Assembly (NCBI RefSeq): GCF_001690685.1
Contig: NZ_LZGL01000017.1
Location: 248,001-312,000, forward strand
Reading direction: 5' to 3'
Length of the DNA: 64,000 nucleotides
Origin: Gilliamella sp. wkB112
Lineage (GTDB): Bacteria; Pseudomonadota; Gammaproteobacteria; Enterobacterales; Orbaceae
The notes under the pieces were generated by a model, which made no database searches, had not been told where the DNA came from, and saw only the letters and a program-made list of their open reading frames with translations. Position numbers and translations under genes: made by a program. How positions within the stretch are numbered: the first letter of the stretch is position 1; each line of letters starts with the position of its first letter. Below, one piece after another: positions 38,119-50,080 of the stretch.

Positions 38119-40779
38119 TTAAATAGTACGTTTAATTTCTATAGTTTCAAACACTTCAATACTATCGCCAACACGAACATCATTATAGTTACGTACACCA
38201 ATACCACATTCCATACCATTTCGAACTTCGTTAACATCATCTTTAAAGCGACGTAATGATTCAAGTTCACCTTCATAAATAACTACGTTATCACGCAGTA
38301 CCCGAATTGGATTGTGACGTTTAACTACGCCTTCAACAACCATACAACCGGCAATTGCACCAAATTTTGGTGATTTAAACACATCACGCACTTCAGCAAG
38401 ACCAATAATTTCTTGTTTGTACTCTGGTGCTAACATACCGCTCATGGCTTGTTTAACTTCATCAATCAAGTCATAAATAACTGAATAGTAGCGTAAGTCT
38501 AAGTTTTCTGATTCAACCACTTTACGCGCTGATGCATCGGCACGTACGTTAAAGCCTAAAATAATCGCATTAGAAGCTGCTGCTAATGAGGCATCAGTTT
38601 CGGTAATACCACCGACACCAGAACCAATAATCTTAACTTTAACTTCATCGGTTGATAGTTTAAGTAATGAATCACAAATAGCTTCTACAGAACCTTGAAC
38701 ATCGGCTTTTAATACAATGTTAAGTTCAGACACGTCACCTTCAGTCATGTTAGTAAACATGTTTTCTAGTTTAGCTTTTTGCTGACGCGCTAATTTAACG
38801 TCACGGAATTTACCTTGGCGATAAAGCGCTACTTCACGGGCTTTTTTCTCGTCACGGACTACTGTTGCTTCATCACCTGCTGATGGTACGCCTGATAAAC
38901 CAAGGATCTCAACCGGAATTGATGGTCCAGCATCAGCAACTTCTTTACCAAGTTCATTACGCATAGCACGGATACGACCATATTCAAAACCACACAGAAC
39001 AATATCACCTTTGTGTAAGGTACCAGACTGAACTAATACCGTAGCCACTGATCCTCGACCTTTATCTAGGAAGGATTCAATAACTACACCGCTAGCCATG
39101 CCTGATTCATAAGCGGTTAATTCTAACACTTCTGCTTGTAATAAAATAGCTTCAAGCAACTGGTCAATACCGGTACCTGCTTTAGCAGATACATGCACAA
39201 ACTGAGTATCACCGCCCCACTCTTCTGACATTACGCCGTACTGAGCCAGCTCACCTTTAACACGTTCTGGATCGGCTTCTGGTTTATCAATCTTATTCAC
39301 CGCCACCACAATTGGCACATTCGCAGCTTTAGCATGTTGAATAGCTTCAATGGTTTGTGGCATTACCCCATCGTCGGCAGCCACAACTAATACTACAATA
39401 TCAGTTGCTTTGGCCCCACGTGCACGCATTGATGTAAATGCAGCATGGCCCGGAGTATCTAAGAAAGTGATAGCACCATTTGGGGTTTTAACGTGGTATG
39501 CACCAATGTGCTGAGTAATACCACCAGCTTCACCGGAAGCAACTTTAGCTTTACGAATGTAGTCAAGCAATGAAGTTTTACCATGGTCAACGTGCCCCAT
39601 AATGGTAACCACTGGAGCTCGTGATACTTTTTCAGCACCTGTGTCACGATCGCTCATTAGTGATTCTTCAAGCTCGTTTTCACGGCGTAATACCACTTTG
39701 TGACCCATTTCTTCGGCAACTAGCTGTGCGGTTTCTTGATCGATAACCTGATTAATCGTCGCCATTGCGCCCATTTTCATCATGGTTTTAATTACTTCAG
39801 AACCCTTAACTGCCATTTTGTTAGCCAATTCGGCAACGGTGATAGTTTCACCAATGACCACGTCGCGGTTAACTGCTTGTACTGGTTTGGTAAAGCTTTG
39901 TTGTAAGCTGCTTTTACCTTTCTTTTTATGACCACTACGAGTAGCGGCGCGAGCCTCTTCACGCTCGGCTTTACCTTCAGATAATTTACTGCCTTTTTTC
40001 TGCTTAGTCTGTTTGCCACTACGACCTCGACCACGAGCACTTTCTACTTCACGATCGGTATCATCTTCTGCGGCACGAGCATATTTAGAAGTGGTAACAT
40101 GATAATCTTCATCTTCGCTATGATCGCTTTCGTCAACTTCACTATATTGTTCCGCCAGTTTACGGGCTTCTTCTGCCATGCGTTTAGCATCGGCTTCTAA
40201 CTTACGGCGGTTCTCTTCTTCAGCTTTGCGTTTAATTTCCTGCGCTTCTGCTTCTAAACGTGCCTTTTCCTCTTGTGCTTTTTTCACTTTTGGATCGGCT
40301 TGCTGTTCTTGCGTTTGTTTATTTTTTTCTTCCTGAACTTGTTTTTTGGATTCAGTTTCTTGGCGCTTTTTAGCCTCTTCTGCCGCTAATTTTGCCTTTT
40401 TCTCAGCCTCTTTTTGGGCTTTAATTTCGGCTTCTTGTTTAGCCTTTTGCTCGGCTTCATGACGTGCTTTTTCTTGTTCCGCCGCTATCTCAGCTGGATC
40501 ACGTTTTACAAAAGTACGTTTTTTACGAACTTCGACTTTAATTTCTTTGCTTTTGCCACCACCACTGGACACATTAAGTGTTGAATGGGTTTTACGCTGT
40601 AACGTTAATTTTGTAGGGCCTTGCTGAGGATTTAAGTGCGCAAGCAAAGCTTCTTTTTCCTTTTGGCTAACAGTATCAGATGCAGATTTCTTTATTCCTG
40701 CATCAGCAAACTGTTGCAAAAGTGTTTGCACTGGAGTATTTATCTCTTGAGCCAGTGTTTCTATTGATACTTTGGTCAT
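38119..40779 (-). CDS. infB: Translation initiation factor IF-2
   Basis: The GTPase that brings fMet-tRNA to the 30S subunit. The 886-residue protein contains the IF2 N-terminal module ([18 protein letters not shown]), a long Lys/Glu/Ala-rich coiled-coil linker (about 80-210), and the G domain with [20 protein letters not shown] and [10 protein letters not shown], then domains II-IV ending [16 protein letters not shown]. The length is close to the 890 residues of E. coli IF2. It lies 17 bases after nusA. An internal start giving a shorter IF2 isoform is known in E. coli but was not sought here. Confidence 0.98.
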   Translation of the reverse strand: MTKVSIETLAQEINTPVQTLLQQFADAGIKKSASDTVSQKEKEALLAHLNPQQGPTKLTLQRKTHSTLNVSSGGGKSKEIKVEVRKKRTFVKRDPAEIAAEQEKARHEAEQKAKQEAEIKAQKEAEKKAKLAAEEAKKRQETESKKQVQEEKNKQTQEQQADPKVKKAQEEKARLEAEAQEIKRKAEEENRRKLEADAKRMAEEARKLAEQYSEVDESDHSEDEDYHVTTSKYARAAEDDTDREVESARGRGRSGKQTKQKKGSKLSEGKAEREEARAATRSGHKKKGKSSLQQSFTKPVQAVNRDVVIGETITVAELANKMAVKGSEVIKTMMKMGAMATINQVIDQETAQLVAEEMGHKVVLRRENELEESLMSDRDTGAEKVSRAPVVTIMGHVDHGKTSLLDYIRKAKVASGEAGGITQHIGAYHVKTPNGAITFLDTPGHAAFTSMRARGAKATDIVVLVVAADDGVMPQTIEAIQHAKAANVPIVVAVNKIDKPEADPERVKGELAQYGVMSEEWGGDTQFVHVSAKAGTGIDQLLEAILLQAEVLELTAYESGMASGVVIESFLDKGRGSVATVLVQSGTLHKGDIVLCGFEYGRIRAMRNELGKEVADAGPSIPVEILGLSGVPSAGDEATVVRDEKKAREVALYRQGKFRDVKLARQQKAKLENMFTNMTEGDVSELNIVLKADVQGSVEAICDSLLKLSTDEVKVKIIGSGVGGITETDASLAAASNAIILGFNVRADASARKVVESENLDLRYYSVIYDLIDEVKQAMSGMLAPEYKQEIIGLAEVRDVFKSPKFGAIAGCMVVEGVVKRHNPIRVLRDNVVIYEGELESLRRFKDDVNEVRNGMECGIGVRNYNDVRVGDSIEVFETIEIKRTI

Positions 40780-40796
40780 GTATTACTTTCCCTCAA

Positions 40797-42272
40797 TTAT
40801 TCATTTGCAAACCAACAAATATTACGTGCAGCCATAATAAAATCGCCAGCTTGTTTACTTGTTAAACCTTCAATATCTGCCAGATCATCGGTACCTTGTT
40901 CAGCCAAATCTTCTAAGGTAATAATATCATGTTGTGCTAATTGATAGGCTAATTCTTGTGTCATACCTGACAAATTCAATAAATCTTGTGCAGGCCTTTT
41001 ATCACCGCTATGTGCTAGTGCTATAGTGGTTAAAGCATCTTTGGCTCGGCTTCTTAATGCTTCGACCAATTCTTCATCTAACTCTTCAATTTCAAGCAGT
41101 TCATCTACTGGTACATAAGCAAGTTCTTCTAGTGATGTAAAGCCTTCTTCAACTAGCAGTTGTGCAAGACCTTCATCAATATCTAAATGTTTCATCAGAT
41201 TATTAATTGCCGCAAAAGATTCTGCATGGTGTTTTTCTTGCAGATCATCTGTGCTCATTACATTCAATGTCCAGCCAGTTAACTGTGAAGCTAAGCGGAT
41301 GTTTTGACCATTTCGGCCAATGGCTTGCGGTAAATTTTCGGCATTTACGGCAACATCCATTGTATGTTTATCTTCATCAACAACTATTGATACAACATCT
41401 GCTGGTGCCATAGCATTAATTACATATTGTGCCGGATTGTCGTCCCATAATACTATATCAATACGTTCACCACCAAATTCATTGGATACAGCTTGTACTC
41501 GTGCACCACGCATGCCCACACAAGCACCAACTGGGTCAATGCGACGGTCATTACTGCTTACCGCAATTTTAGCACGAGAACCAGGATCACGAGCAACACC
41601 TTTAATGTCGATCATCTCTTCACCAATTTCTGGCACTTCAATGCGGAATAATTCTTCCATCATTTCCGGATTTGAACGACTAATACACAATTGTGCTGGT
41701 TTATTATCTTGTTCAACTAAGTATAGTATACCGCGTACACGGTCACCAATACGAAAGTTTTCGCGCGGTAACATATCGTGGCGAGACATCATGGCATCAG
41801 CATTATTACCTAAATCAAGAATAACACTATCACGATTGGTTTTTTTGACAATGCCGGTAACAATATCACCGATACGGTTTCTAAACATGTCAATGACCAT
41901 GGCGCGTTCGGCTTCACGCACTTTTTGTACGATTACTTGTTTGGCGGTTTGCGTGGTAATACGGTCAAACGCCACTGATTCTATTTGTTCTTCAACATAA
42001 TCACCCAGTTGTACAGAAGGATCTTCATATTGAGCCGCTTCTAAGGTGATTTCTTTAGTTGGTTGGGTAACTTCATTAACAACTTGCCAACGACGGAAGG
42101 TGTCGTAGTCACCAGTTTTGTGGTCAATTTTTACAACCACATCAATATCAACAGTATGTTTCTTTTTAGTGGCAGTCGCAAGTGCAGTTTCTAACGCTTC
42201 AAAGATTTTATCTCGAGTTAATGCTTTTTCATTTGATACTGCTTCCACTACAGCTAAAATTTCTTTATTCAT
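40797..42272 (-). CDS. nusA: Transcription termination/antitermination factor NusA
   Basis: NusA binds RNA polymerase and modulates pausing, termination and antitermination. The 491-residue protein starts [18 protein letters not shown] as in E. coli, followed by an S1 domain ([24 protein letters not shown]), two KH domains ([39 protein letters not shown]) and two C-terminal acidic repeats ([32 protein letters not shown]). The ATG at 42272 is immediately preceded by AAAGG, an unusually tight ribosome-binding-site spacing. It probably autoregulates the operon, as in E. coli. Confidence 0.97.
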   Translation of the reverse strand: MNKEILAVVEAVSNEKALTRDKIFEALETALATATKKKHTVDIDVVVKIDHKTGDYDTFRRWQVVNEVTQPTKEITLEAAQYEDPSVQLGDYVEEQIESVAFDRITTQTAKQVIVQKVREAERAMVIDMFRNRIGDIVTGIVKKTNRDSVILDLGNNADAMMSRHDMLPRENFRIGDRVRGILYLVEQDNKPAQLCISRSNPEMMEELFRIEVPEIGEEMIDIKGVARDPGSRAKIAVSSNDRRIDPVGACVGMRGARVQAVSNEFGGERIDIVLWDDNPAQYVINAMAPADVVSIVVDEDKHTMDVAVNAENLPQAIGRNGQNIRLASQLTGWTLNVMSTDDLQEKHHAESFAAINNLMKHLDIDEGLAQLLVEEGFTSLEELAYVPVDELLEIEELDEELVEALRSRAKDALTTIALAHSGDKRPAQDLLNLSGMTQELAYQLAQHDIITLEDLAEQGTDDLADIEGLTSKQAGDFIMAARNICWFANE

Positions 42273-42289
42273 CCTTTACACTCGTTTTT

Positions 42290-42754
42290 TTATTTATTAA
42301 GGTTAAAATTAGGTACAATATTCGCTTTTTGAATGTTGCTAAAAGCAAATACCTCATCATTATTATCAACAGTCAAAGTAATCATCTCATTATCAATTGA
42401 CTTAATTCTTCCTTTCCACTTACGACGATTGGCGACAGGAATACGCAAACTTACGGTAATTTCTTCACCGATAAAACGTTGGTAATGTTCAAGCGTAAAT
42501 AATGGTCGGTCCATGCCTGGGGATGATACTTCAAGATTGTAAGCATCTTTAATCGGATCTTCGACGTCAAGTACGGCACTAATTTGTCGGCTAACGTCGG
42601 CACAATCATCAACAGTAATCCCATTTTCACTATCTATATAAACACGTAATACTGGGTAACGGCCTCGAATATATTCGAGTCCAACTAATTCAAAACCAAG
42701 TGCGTTAACTGGATCTTGAATAATTGCGGTTAATTGCTGTTCTATATTAGCCAA
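42290..42754 (-). CDS. rimP: Ribosome maturation factor RimP (TTG start)
   Basis: A 154-residue factor for 30S subunit maturation. The sequence [29 protein letters not shown]...[10 protein letters not shown] is highly similar to E. coli RimP. The start is decided by the ribosome-binding site: GGAGG is followed by five bases and then TTG at 42754 (giving [10 protein letters not shown], equivalent to STLEQKLTEM in E. coli). The upstream ATG at 42766 overlaps that GGAGG. It heads the rimP-nusA-infB cluster behind metY and two hairpins. Confidence 0.94.
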   Translation of the reverse strand: MANIEQQLTAIIQDPVNALGFELVGLEYIRGRYPVLRVYIDSENGITVDDCADVSRQISAVLDVEDPIKDAYNLEVSSPGMDRPLFTLEHYQRFIGEEITVSLRIPVANRRKWKGRIKSIDNEMITLTVDNNDEVFAFSNIQKANIVPNFNLNK

Positions 42755-42776
42755 ACAAACCTCCATAGTAGAAAAT

Positions 42777-42796
42777 AAAAAAAGGGCATGAAGCCC
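42777..42796 (-). terminator. Short terminator-like hairpin in the rimP leader
   Basis: On the minus strand, GGGC-TTCAT-GCCC (42796-42784) is followed by seven T residues. The stem is only 4 bp, but the U7 tail is good. It lies about 25 bases upstream of the rimP start, after the stronger hairpin at 42835-42860. Confidence 0.5.
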
Positions 42797-42834
42797 AATA
42801 TTCCTTTAAAACTTACGTTTAGTTCCCTACACGC

Positions 42835-42860
42835 AAAAAAAAACCTCGACAAGCGAGGCT
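42835..42860 (-). terminator. Rho-independent terminator after metY
   Basis: On the minus strand, CCTCG-CTTGT-CGAGG (42858-42844) is followed by nine T residues. It lies between the metY tRNA and rimP, so transcripts either stop after the tRNA or read into rimP-nusA-infB. Confidence 0.8.
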
Positions 42861-42945
42861 ACATTCAAAACTAATATAATGAAGCCACTTGATTCGAACT
42901 TTCATACAATAACAGGAAAAAATGATTTGTTAGTGAAAAGTTAAG

Positions 42946-43022
<77 letters not shown>

Positions 43023-43036
43023 ATAGATGGGTGACG

Positions 43037-43064
43037 AGTATACTGCATTTTGAATAAAATGCAA
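43037..43064 (-). promoter_or_regulatory. Promoter for metY
   Basis: On the minus strand TTGCAT (43064-43059), a 16-base spacer and TATACT (43042-43037) precede the tRNA by about 14 bases. The region also carries nested dyads (GTATACTGC/GCAGTATAC and TGCATTTT/AAAATGCA). Confidence 0.6.
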
Positions 43065-43211
43065 CTGTGCAGTATACAATTTTTATTAATTATTCTTGAA
43101 GTTATTGATAAATTTCACATACTAATTTGAAATTTAATTTTCAATAATTGCTTATAACTAATTACAGTAAAGCCTGACTAATTATTGCTAGCATCACCCC
43201 CAAAAAATAAC

Positions 43212-43233
43212 AAAACCGCTGAGTAATCAGCGG
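43212..43233 (-). terminator. Terminator after trpA
   Basis: A perfect 7-bp GC-rich stem, 43216-43222 (CCGCTGA) with 43227-43233, and a 4-base loop, followed on the minus strand by TTTTGTTATTTTTT. It lies just after the trpA stop and closes the trp operon. Confidence 0.8.
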
Positions 43234-43242
43234 ATTAATATT

Positions 43243-44049
43243 TTATTTTTTACTTGCTGCTTTCATGGTTTTTACAAATTCTGCTAATTCAGTTAACATT
43301 TTTTCCGGATTATTAAGATTTTTCTCGATAATTTTAACTGTTGCCGAACCAGCAATTGCACCAGCAGCACCAGCTTTAATCGCCTCTGTTACTTGATCCG
43401 GTTCTGAAATACCGAAACCTTGAATTGCCGGTGGCGCACCAAACTCTGTTAGTTTAGTTAATAAATGAGCTAATGGTTTATTAGCACGATTTTCAGTGCC
43501 AGTAACACCAGCTCGCGACACTAAATAAGTGTATGCTTGCCCATGTTTGGCTATGTTTTTAATTACATTATCATCGGCATTAGGCGGACAAATAAAAATC
43601 GGTGCAATACCATATTTATTAGCAGCTCCGGTAAATTCGGGTGAGTATTCCACTGGCAAATCGGCAATCAATACCGAATCGACACCCGCTTTAGCACATT
43701 TAGCATAAAAATTATCAATGCCATTTTTAAACACTAAATTAGCATAAATTAGTAATCCTATTGGGATATTAGCATTTTTAGCTCTTACTTTAGTTAAGAT
43801 TTCAAAGCATTTTTCTACGCTAATACCACCATTAAAGGCACGGATATTGGCATTTTGGATGGTTGGACCATCGGCCATAGGATCAGAAAATGGAATACCT
43901 AATTCTAACGCATCCGCCCCAGCATCCACCATAGTTTGAATAATTTGCAAGGACAGATCGGGATTAGGATCACCAACTGGCACAAAGGGAACAAATGCAC
44001 CTTCATTTTTTGCTGTTAATTGATTAAACAGTTGTTGATAACGGTTCAT
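43243..44049 (-). CDS. trpA: Tryptophan synthase alpha subunit
   Basis: Cleaves indole-3-glycerol phosphate to indole, which channels to TrpB. This is a 268-residue TIM barrel with the catalytic Glu in [16 protein letters not shown] and Asp in the [11 protein letters not shown] region, and the phosphate-binding GFGISEP and AGAIAGSA motifs. It overlaps trpB by four bases (ATGA) and is the last gene of the operon. Confidence 0.97.
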   Translation of the reverse strand: MNRYQQLFNQLTAKNEGAFVPFVPVGDPNPDLSLQIIQTMVDAGADALELGIPFSDPMADGPTIQNANIRAFNGGISVEKCFEILTKVRAKNANIPIGLLIYANLVFKNGIDNFYAKCAKAGVDSVLIADLPVEYSPEFTGAANKYGIAPIFICPPNADDNVIKNIAKHGQAYTYLVSRAGVTGTENRANKPLAHLLTKLTEFGAPPAIQGFGISEPDQVTEAIKAGAAGAIAGSATVKIIEKNLNNPEKMLTELAEFVKTMKAASKK

Positions 44050-45239
44050 TCTATTTCTCCTCTTGCTTTTAAAATATCATAAACGGTAAAGATATCTTTA
44101 TCTCCTCTACCAGATAGATTAACAATTAATAACTGTTCTTTATTCGGATTTTGTTTGATCATCTTTAAGGCATATGCTAAGGCATGGGATGATTCAAGTG
44201 CCGGAATAATCCCTTCATGACGCGACAATTCTTGGAATGCATCCAAGGCTTCATCATCAGTAATTGACACATAATCGGCACGGCCAATACTATCTAAATA
44301 GGCATGCTGAGGCCCAACTGCCGGAAAATCTAATCCTGCAGAAATAGAATAAGATTCTTCGATTTGGCCTTCGTCAGTTTGCATCATTGGTGTTTTCATA
44401 CCAAAATAAATACCTAATTTACCATGTTTAAGCGAGGCACCATGTTGTCCTGATTCTATGCCATGACCACCAGGCTCAACCCCAATTAACTTCACAGATT
44501 TATCATCAATAAAATTGGCAAACATGCCAATTGCATTTGAGCCCCCCCCCACACAAGCAATGACGGCATCTGGCAGGCGTCCTTCTTTTTCGAGGATCTG
44601 TTGTTTGGCTTCACGGCTAATCATTTGCTGAAATTCACGCACAATAGTTGGGAAAGGGTGTGGTCCTGCAGCAGTACCGAGCATATAGTGCGCTTTTTCA
44701 TAACTACCAGACCAATCACGCAAAGCTTCGTTACAGGCATCTTTTAACGTAGCTGAACCTGTTTCTACAGGAATTACCGTTGCCCCCATTAAACGCATTC
44801 TAAATACGTTTGGAGCTTGCCGTTTAACATCTTTAGCACCCATATAAATTCGGCATTTTAATCCTAATAATGCACAAGCTAAAGCCGAAGCAACTCCATG
44901 CTGACCAGCACCAGTTTCAGCAATAATTTCAGTTTTCCCCATACGCTTAGCTAGTAATGCTTGCCCTAATACTTGATTAGTTTTATGGGCACCACCATGG
45001 ACTAAATCTTCACGCTTTAAGTAAAGCTTAGTTTTAGTTCCGGCAGTTAAGTTTTTACATAAGGTTAATGCTGTAGGGCGACCAGCATAATTCACTAGCA
45101 GATCGTTAAACTCTTTTTGAAAGGCAGGATCGTCTTTAGCGGCTAAAAAGGCTTGCTCAAGCTGCTCAAGTACAGGCATTAATATTTGGGGAACATATTG
45201 CCCACCGAACTCACCAAAATACGGATTTAATTTAGACAT
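44046..45239 (-). CDS. trpB: Tryptophan synthase beta subunit
   Basis: Condenses indole with serine to give tryptophan. The 397-residue PLP enzyme has the Schiff-base lysine at K86 ([11 protein letters not shown]) and the phosphate-binding loop [12 protein letters not shown]. The codons for that glycine loop form an uninterrupted run of nine G residues (plus-strand C9 at 44542-44550), which is striking in this AT-rich genome. The reading frame is intact. It lies between trpCF and trpA and is translationally coupled to trpA. Confidence 0.97.
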   Translation of the reverse strand: MSKLNPYFGEFGGQYVPQILMPVLEQLEQAFLAAKDDPAFQKEFNDLLVNYAGRPTALTLCKNLTAGTKTKLYLKREDLVHGGAHKTNQVLGQALLAKRMGKTEIIAETGAGQHGVASALACALLGLKCRIYMGAKDVKRQAPNVFRMRLMGATVIPVETGSATLKDACNEALRDWSGSYEKAHYMLGTAAGPHPFPTIVREFQQMISREAKQQILEKEGRLPDAVIACVGGGSNAIGMFANFIDDKSVKLIGVEPGGHGIESGQHGASLKHGKLGIYFGMKTPMMQTDEGQIEESYSISAGLDFPAVGPQHAYLDSIGRADYVSITDDEALDAFQELSRHEGIIPALESSHALAYALKMIKQNPNKEQLLIVNLSGRGDKDIFTVYDILKARGEIE

Positions 45240-45269
45240 AAATATTACCTTTTAATTTAAATTATTCGA

Positions 45270-46652
45270 TTAAATTTGTGCAAATACGGCCGCTATTTTT
45301 TGTGGATCTTTTATTCCCGGTGATACTTCCACCCCGGAATTAAGATCAACGCCTATAACGCCAGTTGCTAATGCTGCTTTAATATTTTGTGGATTAATAC
45401 CACCAGCTAAAATCACATTTTCAAGATTTTGGTCATTTAACAATGACCAGTTAAAACTTTTACCGCTACCACCTTTACCATGATCAAACACATAACGATC
45501 AATAAGTGGATTATTATGTTCAGGAATGTTTTCAGCAATACTTAACGCTTTCCATATATGGCATTGTTCAGGCAAATTATGGCGCAATGTTTGTATATAA
45601 TCGTCATCTTCACTGCCATGAAGTTGCACCGCATACAATGACAGCTGTTTGGCAATCCGCGATATCTCATCAATTTCGGCATTTTTAAATACGCCTACCC
45701 AATTAAGTGGTGCCGCAGCAATAACCGTACGAGCTTTAACTGGCTGAATATACCGTGGGGATTGATTAACAAAAATTAAGCCACCATAAATAGCTCCAGC
45801 TTTATAAGCGCTTAGTGCATCCTCTGCTCGAGTTAAACCACAAACTTTATTTTCGCCAAGCATGACCTTGCGAATAGCTAAAGCTAAATTATTTTCCGAC
45901 ATTAACGCACTGCCAATTAGGAAACCATTAGCATAGTTACTCAGTTCTTTAACTTGCTGGTGTGTATAAATGCCCGATTCGCTAATAATAATACGATCAT
46001 TAGGTATGCTTTTAGCTAAGGTTTTTACCCGATTTAAATCCACGGTAAGATCACGCAAATTACGATTATTAATACCAATTACTTTAGCACCAAGTTTAAT
46101 TGCGCGCTCGACTTCGCTGGCGGTACTGGCTTCGGTCAATACCCCCATTTTTAGTTGATGAGCAAGTTGGCTAAACCGTTGATACTCTTCGTCAGTAACC
46201 ACGGACAACATCAATAATATTGCATCAGCTTGATAATAACGAGCCAAATAAATTTGATATTCATCAATGATAAAATCCTTACATAGCACCGGTTGAGTAG
46301 CTTCATTACGGACAATAGGTAAAAAATCAAAACTACCTTGAAAGTATTTTTCATCGGTTAACACAGAAATAGCCGAAGCATAATCTTTATAAACTTTAGC
46401 AATACCAGCTGGATCAAAATCGTTACGAATCAAACCTTTTGACGGTGAAGCTTTTTTACATTCTAAAATAAATACTGGTTTAGGCTTAGCTAACGCTTGA
46501 TAAAAATCACGATCACTAGCAGTTATGGATGATTTAAATGTTGCCAAAGGTTGTTGTGCTTGACGACCTGTTAACCATACTTGTTTATCTTCAATAATCT
46601 TTTTTAACACTGTTGCCATTGCAACATTTTTGTTTAGTGCTTCAATTGCCAT
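45270..46652 (-). CDS. trpCF: Bifunctional indole-3-glycerol phosphate synthase / phosphoribosylanthranilate isomerase
   Basis: A 460-residue fusion of TrpC and TrpF. The N-terminal half (to about residue 255) contains the IGPS motifs FILECKKASPSKG and VIGINNRNLRDLTVDLN; the C-terminal half has KVCGLTRAEDALSAYKAGAIYGG and ends with the PRAI phosphate loop GVDLNSGVEVSPGIKD. The fused form is usual in enteric gammaproteobacteria. It lies 12 bases after trpGD. Confidence 0.96.
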   Translation of the reverse strand: MAIEALNKNVAMATVLKKIIEDKQVWLTGRQAQQPLATFKSSITASDRDFYQALAKPKPVFILECKKASPSKGLIRNDFDPAGIAKVYKDYASAISVLTDEKYFQGSFDFLPIVRNEATQPVLCKDFIIDEYQIYLARYYQADAILLMLSVVTDEEYQRFSQLAHQLKMGVLTEASTASEVERAIKLGAKVIGINNRNLRDLTVDLNRVKTLAKSIPNDRIIISESGIYTHQQVKELSNYANGFLIGSALMSENNLALAIRKVMLGENKVCGLTRAEDALSAYKAGAIYGGLIFVNQSPRYIQPVKARTVIAAAPLNWVGVFKNAEIDEISRIAKQLSLYAVQLHGSEDDDYIQTLRHNLPEQCHIWKALSIAENIPEHNNPLIDRYVFDHGKGGSGKSFNWSLLNDQNLENVILAGGINPQNIKAALATGVIGVDLNSGVEVSPGIKDPQKIAAVFAQI

Positions 46653-46664
46653 ATTATTCTCCCG

Positions 46665-48305
46665 CTACTGCCTGGCTGCTAATTGAAGTAACAGTTGATA
46701 GGCTTTACCACTGCGCATCATCTCAATTGCTCGTTTAGCATTTTGTTTTAAATCTGACTCACCAAATAAGCTCATTAACATGGCTACATTGGCCGCAATA
46801 GCAGACTCATGGGCTAACTTGCCATGACCTTGTAAAATAGCAACTAACATATCGCGATTCATCTCTGGTGTTCCACCTTCAATGTCTTTTAAAGTGAATG
46901 TTTGCAAACCAAAGTCATCAGGAGTAAGACTAAAGTAACGAATTTCACCATTTTTAACTTCAGCAACTTGGGTGTCACCATGAATGGCAACTTCATCCAT
47001 ACCGGCACCATGCACCACATAAGCGTGAGTGTAGTTGAGCATTTTTAGTGTTTCGGCAATCGGTTTAATTAAATCTGGGTGATACACTCCTAACAAAATA
47101 CGTTTAGGTCGTGATGGATTTATTAATGGCCCAAGTACATTAAAAATAGTACGCGTTTTTAATTGTTGGCGAACTGGTGCTGCATGACGGAACCCTGAAT
47201 GATATTGCTGAGCAAATAAAAAGCACACGCCTAATTCATCTAAAGCTTTACGGGAAGACTCCGCAGACATATTCAATTTAATGCCCAGTGCAGACAGTAC
47301 ATCAGAGGACCCCGATTTGCTGGAAACGCCACGATTACCATGTTTAGCAACTTTATAACCTAAAGCCGCAGCAACAAAGGCACTGGCTGTTGAAATATTT
47401 ATACTATTAGCGCCATCACCGCCGGTACCAACAATATCAGTAAAGTCATAATTTGGCGTTGTAAATGGATCAGCATTTTCAAGTAAAGCTGAAGCCGCGC
47501 CGGCTATTTCGTCTGGCCTTTCACCACGAACTTTCATACTAATTATTGCGGTGGCTAAAACCGTTGGTTCAATCTTTCCTTGAATAATCAAGTTAAATAA
47601 TATTTTACTTTCTTCCTGAGATAAAACTTGGCCAAGATACAATTTATTCAAAATTGGTTGAATATTATATTCTTGCTTATCGACAATGGCTTCTGGTTGC
47701 GATTGTGCTGATGATTTTTGTGCCGGAGGATTAAGTGCCCATGCAATAGTTTGTTCTAATAATTTCACTCCGTGAATGGTTAAGATTGATTCCGGGTGGA
47801 ATTGGAAACCACAAACGCGATCTTGGTCATTACGTACCGCCATAACAATATTATTGCAGATTGCATTAATAGTGAGTGATTTAGGAATATTTTCACCTTT
47901 TAATGAATGGTAACGCGCTACTGGTAACGGATTAGGTAACCCCTGAAACATAGCTTGGCCATCATGTTCAATCAATGAGGCTTTACCATGTAAAATATCG
48001 CCAGCTGGCACAATACTACCACCATAAGACTCAACAATAGCTTGATGCCCAAGGCAAATACCAATAATTGGCAACTTACCCTTTAAACGTTTAAGCAATT
48101 CTGGCATGCACCCTGCTCCACTTGGCGCACCGGGACCTGGTGATAAAAATAGAATTGGATTTTGCATCTGTGCTAATTTTTCGATAATCACATCCGCAGG
48201 AAGGGTATTACGATAAACAGTCACATGATGTTTGCTACTGCGTAGTTGATCGACTAAGTTATAAGTAAACGAGTCAATATTATCAATAAATAAGATATTA
48301 GCCAT
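46665..48305 (-). CDS. trpGD: Anthranilate synthase glutaminase / anthranilate phosphoribosyltransferase fusion
   Basis: A 546-residue fusion. Residues about 1-195 are the glutamine amidotransferase (catalytic Cys in [17 protein letters not shown], His-Glu in FQFHPES). The rest is TrpD, with the PRPP-binding [13 protein letters not shown] and [16 protein letters not shown]. This trpG-trpD fusion is typical of E. coli and its relatives. It starts one base before the end of trpE (TAATG overlap), so the two anthranilate synthase components are translated together. Confidence 0.96.
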   Translation of the reverse strand: MANILFIDNIDSFTYNLVDQLRSSKHHVTVYRNTLPADVIIEKLAQMQNPILFLSPGPGAPSGAGCMPELLKRLKGKLPIIGICLGHQAIVESYGGSIVPAGDILHGKASLIEHDGQAMFQGLPNPLPVARYHSLKGENIPKSLTINAICNNIVMAVRNDQDRVCGFQFHPESILTIHGVKLLEQTIAWALNPPAQKSSAQSQPEAIVDKQEYNIQPILNKLYLGQVLSQEESKILFNLIIQGKIEPTVLATAIISMKVRGERPDEIAGAASALLENADPFTTPNYDFTDIVGTGGDGANSINISTASAFVAAALGYKVAKHGNRGVSSKSGSSDVLSALGIKLNMSAESSRKALDELGVCFLFAQQYHSGFRHAAPVRQQLKTRTIFNVLGPLINPSRPKRILLGVYHPDLIKPIAETLKMLNYTHAYVVHGAGMDEVAIHGDTQVAEVKNGEIRYFSLTPDDFGLQTFTLKDIEGGTPEMNRDMLVAILQGHGKLAHESAIAANVAMLMSLFGESDLKQNAKRAIEMMRSGKAYQLLLQLAARQ

Positions 48306-49867
48306 TAGAATACACCTTCTACATTATGTGCAGCCATAATTGCCCGCACTACTGCGCGCGCCTTATTGCGTGACTCATCCGATTCAGATTGAGGTTCCGA
48401 GTCTAACACCACACCACCACCAGCTTGTACCGTGGCAATGCCATCTTCGACATAAGCCGAACGAATCACGATACAAGTATCCAAATCACCATTGGCCGTA
48501 AAATAACCTATGGCGCCACCATAACTGCCACGTTTGCACTTTTCCGTTTCTGCAATTAACTGCATGGCTCGAACTTTAGGGGCCCCCGTTAACGTCCCCA
48601 TATTCATAGTTGCTTGGTAAGCATGGAGGGCATCTAAATCGTCACGCAACTGCCCTACTACTCTTGAAACTAAATGCATCACGAAAGAATAGCGATCGAC
48701 TTTTAACAATTCTTTGGTATAACGACTACCTGGCTGACAAATCCGCGCTAAGTCATTACGAGCTAAGTCAACTAACATTAAATGTTCAGCGAGTTCCTTC
48801 TTGTCCGTACGCATTTCTAGTTCTAAACGACTATCTAAATCATGATCAATCTTACCATTAGCAGTTATGCCACGAGGTCTGGTACCGGCAATTGGGTAAA
48901 TTTCCACTTGATTGGTAGCTTTAGCATATTTAAGTGCGCTTTCCGGAGAGGCACCAAACAAGACAAAATCGAAATCTTGCATGTAAAACATATATGGGCT
49001 TGGATTATTAGTTTTTAATACTTGATAAGCTGCCAACGGTTGCGGACAAGGTAAGCTAAAACGCCGTGATGGCACCGCTTGAAAAATTTCACCTTGTTGA
49101 ATGGCATCTTGCATCTTTTTAACTATAGTATTGAAATCATCATCACTTTTATTACAAGTAACTTGCACCTGCGCCAGTGACTGCTTATTAATGGCTTTGC
49201 TTGGTTGCTGTAAAATTGTTTGTAATTCACCTAATCTTTGCTTTAAATGAGCAATATCATTACTATCGGATGTAAAAGCCGTAGCTTTTAAAATAGAAGC
49301 ATGATCTTTATGATTTATTTCTAATAAGGTTTCGGCCAAATAAAAGCAATAATCTTGACAACGTTGGTCGGTTGGTAATACTGGCAAATGTTCAAAACCT
49401 GCCGCTAAATCATAGCTAAATAAGCCACCAATAAACAAAGCATCTTGACTATATTCGGCTGGTATATTAACTACTTGTAACAAGGTTCTTAAGGCATCGA
49501 AAATAGATACTGACTTAAGTCTTGAATCTTCATCTTGCAGGTTATCTATTTCGGGAAACACTAAAACAAGTTGTTGCTGCGCTAGTTGGCTATCAGCAAC
49601 TTTTTCAATCAATGCCTGCTGCAATAATGGTAATAATTTTTCACCATTTCTAGTTAATGCACTTATGGTTACTTGATTATTGATTGCGGAAATTCGCAAC
49701 GCACTATCAACAATCATTACACTTTTAATGCCTTGTTTATTATCAATTTCGGCAGATTCCAACAATAATGTTGCCGGACGACTCGCGCATAATTGATTAA
49801 AAACCTGAGTCGGATCTTGATAATACCCCATTGATTTGGTGATCTGTGTTAATGTTGGCTTATTCAT
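48305..49867 (-). CDS. trpE: Anthranilate synthase component I
   Basis: Makes anthranilate from chorismate with ammonia supplied by TrpG. The 520-residue protein keeps the N-terminal tryptophan-binding motif LLLESAEID, implying feedback inhibition, and the catalytic chorismate-binding C-terminal region ([56 protein letters not shown]). It is the first structural gene of the operon, behind trpL and an attenuator. ATG 49867 has only a weak AGAGAG ribosome-binding site. Confidence 0.97.
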   Translation of the reverse strand: MNKPTLTQITKSMGYYQDPTQVFNQLCASRPATLLLESAEIDNKQGIKSVMIVDSALRISAINNQVTISALTRNGEKLLPLLQQALIEKVADSQLAQQQLVLVFPEIDNLQDEDSRLKSVSIFDALRTLLQVVNIPAEYSQDALFIGGLFSYDLAAGFEHLPVLPTDQRCQDYCFYLAETLLEINHKDHASILKATAFTSDSNDIAHLKQRLGELQTILQQPSKAINKQSLAQVQVTCNKSDDDFNTIVKKMQDAIQQGEIFQAVPSRRFSLPCPQPLAAYQVLKTNNPSPYMFYMQDFDFVLFGASPESALKYAKATNQVEIYPIAGTRPRGITANGKIDHDLDSRLELEMRTDKKELAEHLMLVDLARNDLARICQPGSRYTKELLKVDRYSFVMHLVSRVVGQLRDDLDALHAYQATMNMGTLTGAPKVRAMQLIAETEKCKRGSYGGAIGYFTANGDLDTCIVIRSAYVEDGIATVQAGGGVVLDSEPQSESDESRNKARAVVRAIMAAHNVEGVF

Positions 49868-49925
49868 TGTTGACTCTCTATTTTTAAATTTTTATCACAA
49901 TATTTTTAATTATTACCCATAAACT

Positions 49926-49982
49926 AAAAAACCCGCAGTTAGCGGGTTTCGTGAAACAAATAATACGACTTCACCTCACCCG
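49926..49982 (-). promoter_or_regulatory. trp attenuator
   Basis: Terminator: on the minus strand AAACCCGC (49949-49942), a 5-base loop, GCGGGTTT (49936-49929) and a T run to 49926. An alternative pairing is visible: CGGGT at 49982-49978, overlapping the trpL stop codon region, can pair with ACCCG of the terminator's first arm. This is standard leader-peptide attenuation geometry. Confidence 0.88.
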
Positions 49983-50053
49983 TCAACAGTGATGCGCCAC
50001 CAACCCCAAACAGTTGTTTTTATGCATTTAGTAACTGGGTAATGTCGTTTCAT
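49976..50053 (-). CDS. trpL: trp operon leader peptide TrpL
   Basis: A 25-codon frame from ATG 50053 to TGA 49976-49978, beginning MKRHYPVTK and containing three tryptophans in four residues (VWGWWRITVDG). The Trp codons lie just ahead of the attenuator, so ribosome stalling at low Trp-tRNA would favour the antiterminator. E. coli TrpL uses two tandem Trp codons; three here would give a stronger stall. Too short for routine gene finding, but composition and position make it convincing. Confidence 0.92.
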   Translation of the reverse strand: MKRHYPVTKCIKTTVWGWWRITVDG

Positions 50054-50080
50054 AGTCAGTTAAACCAAGTAATTAATTTT

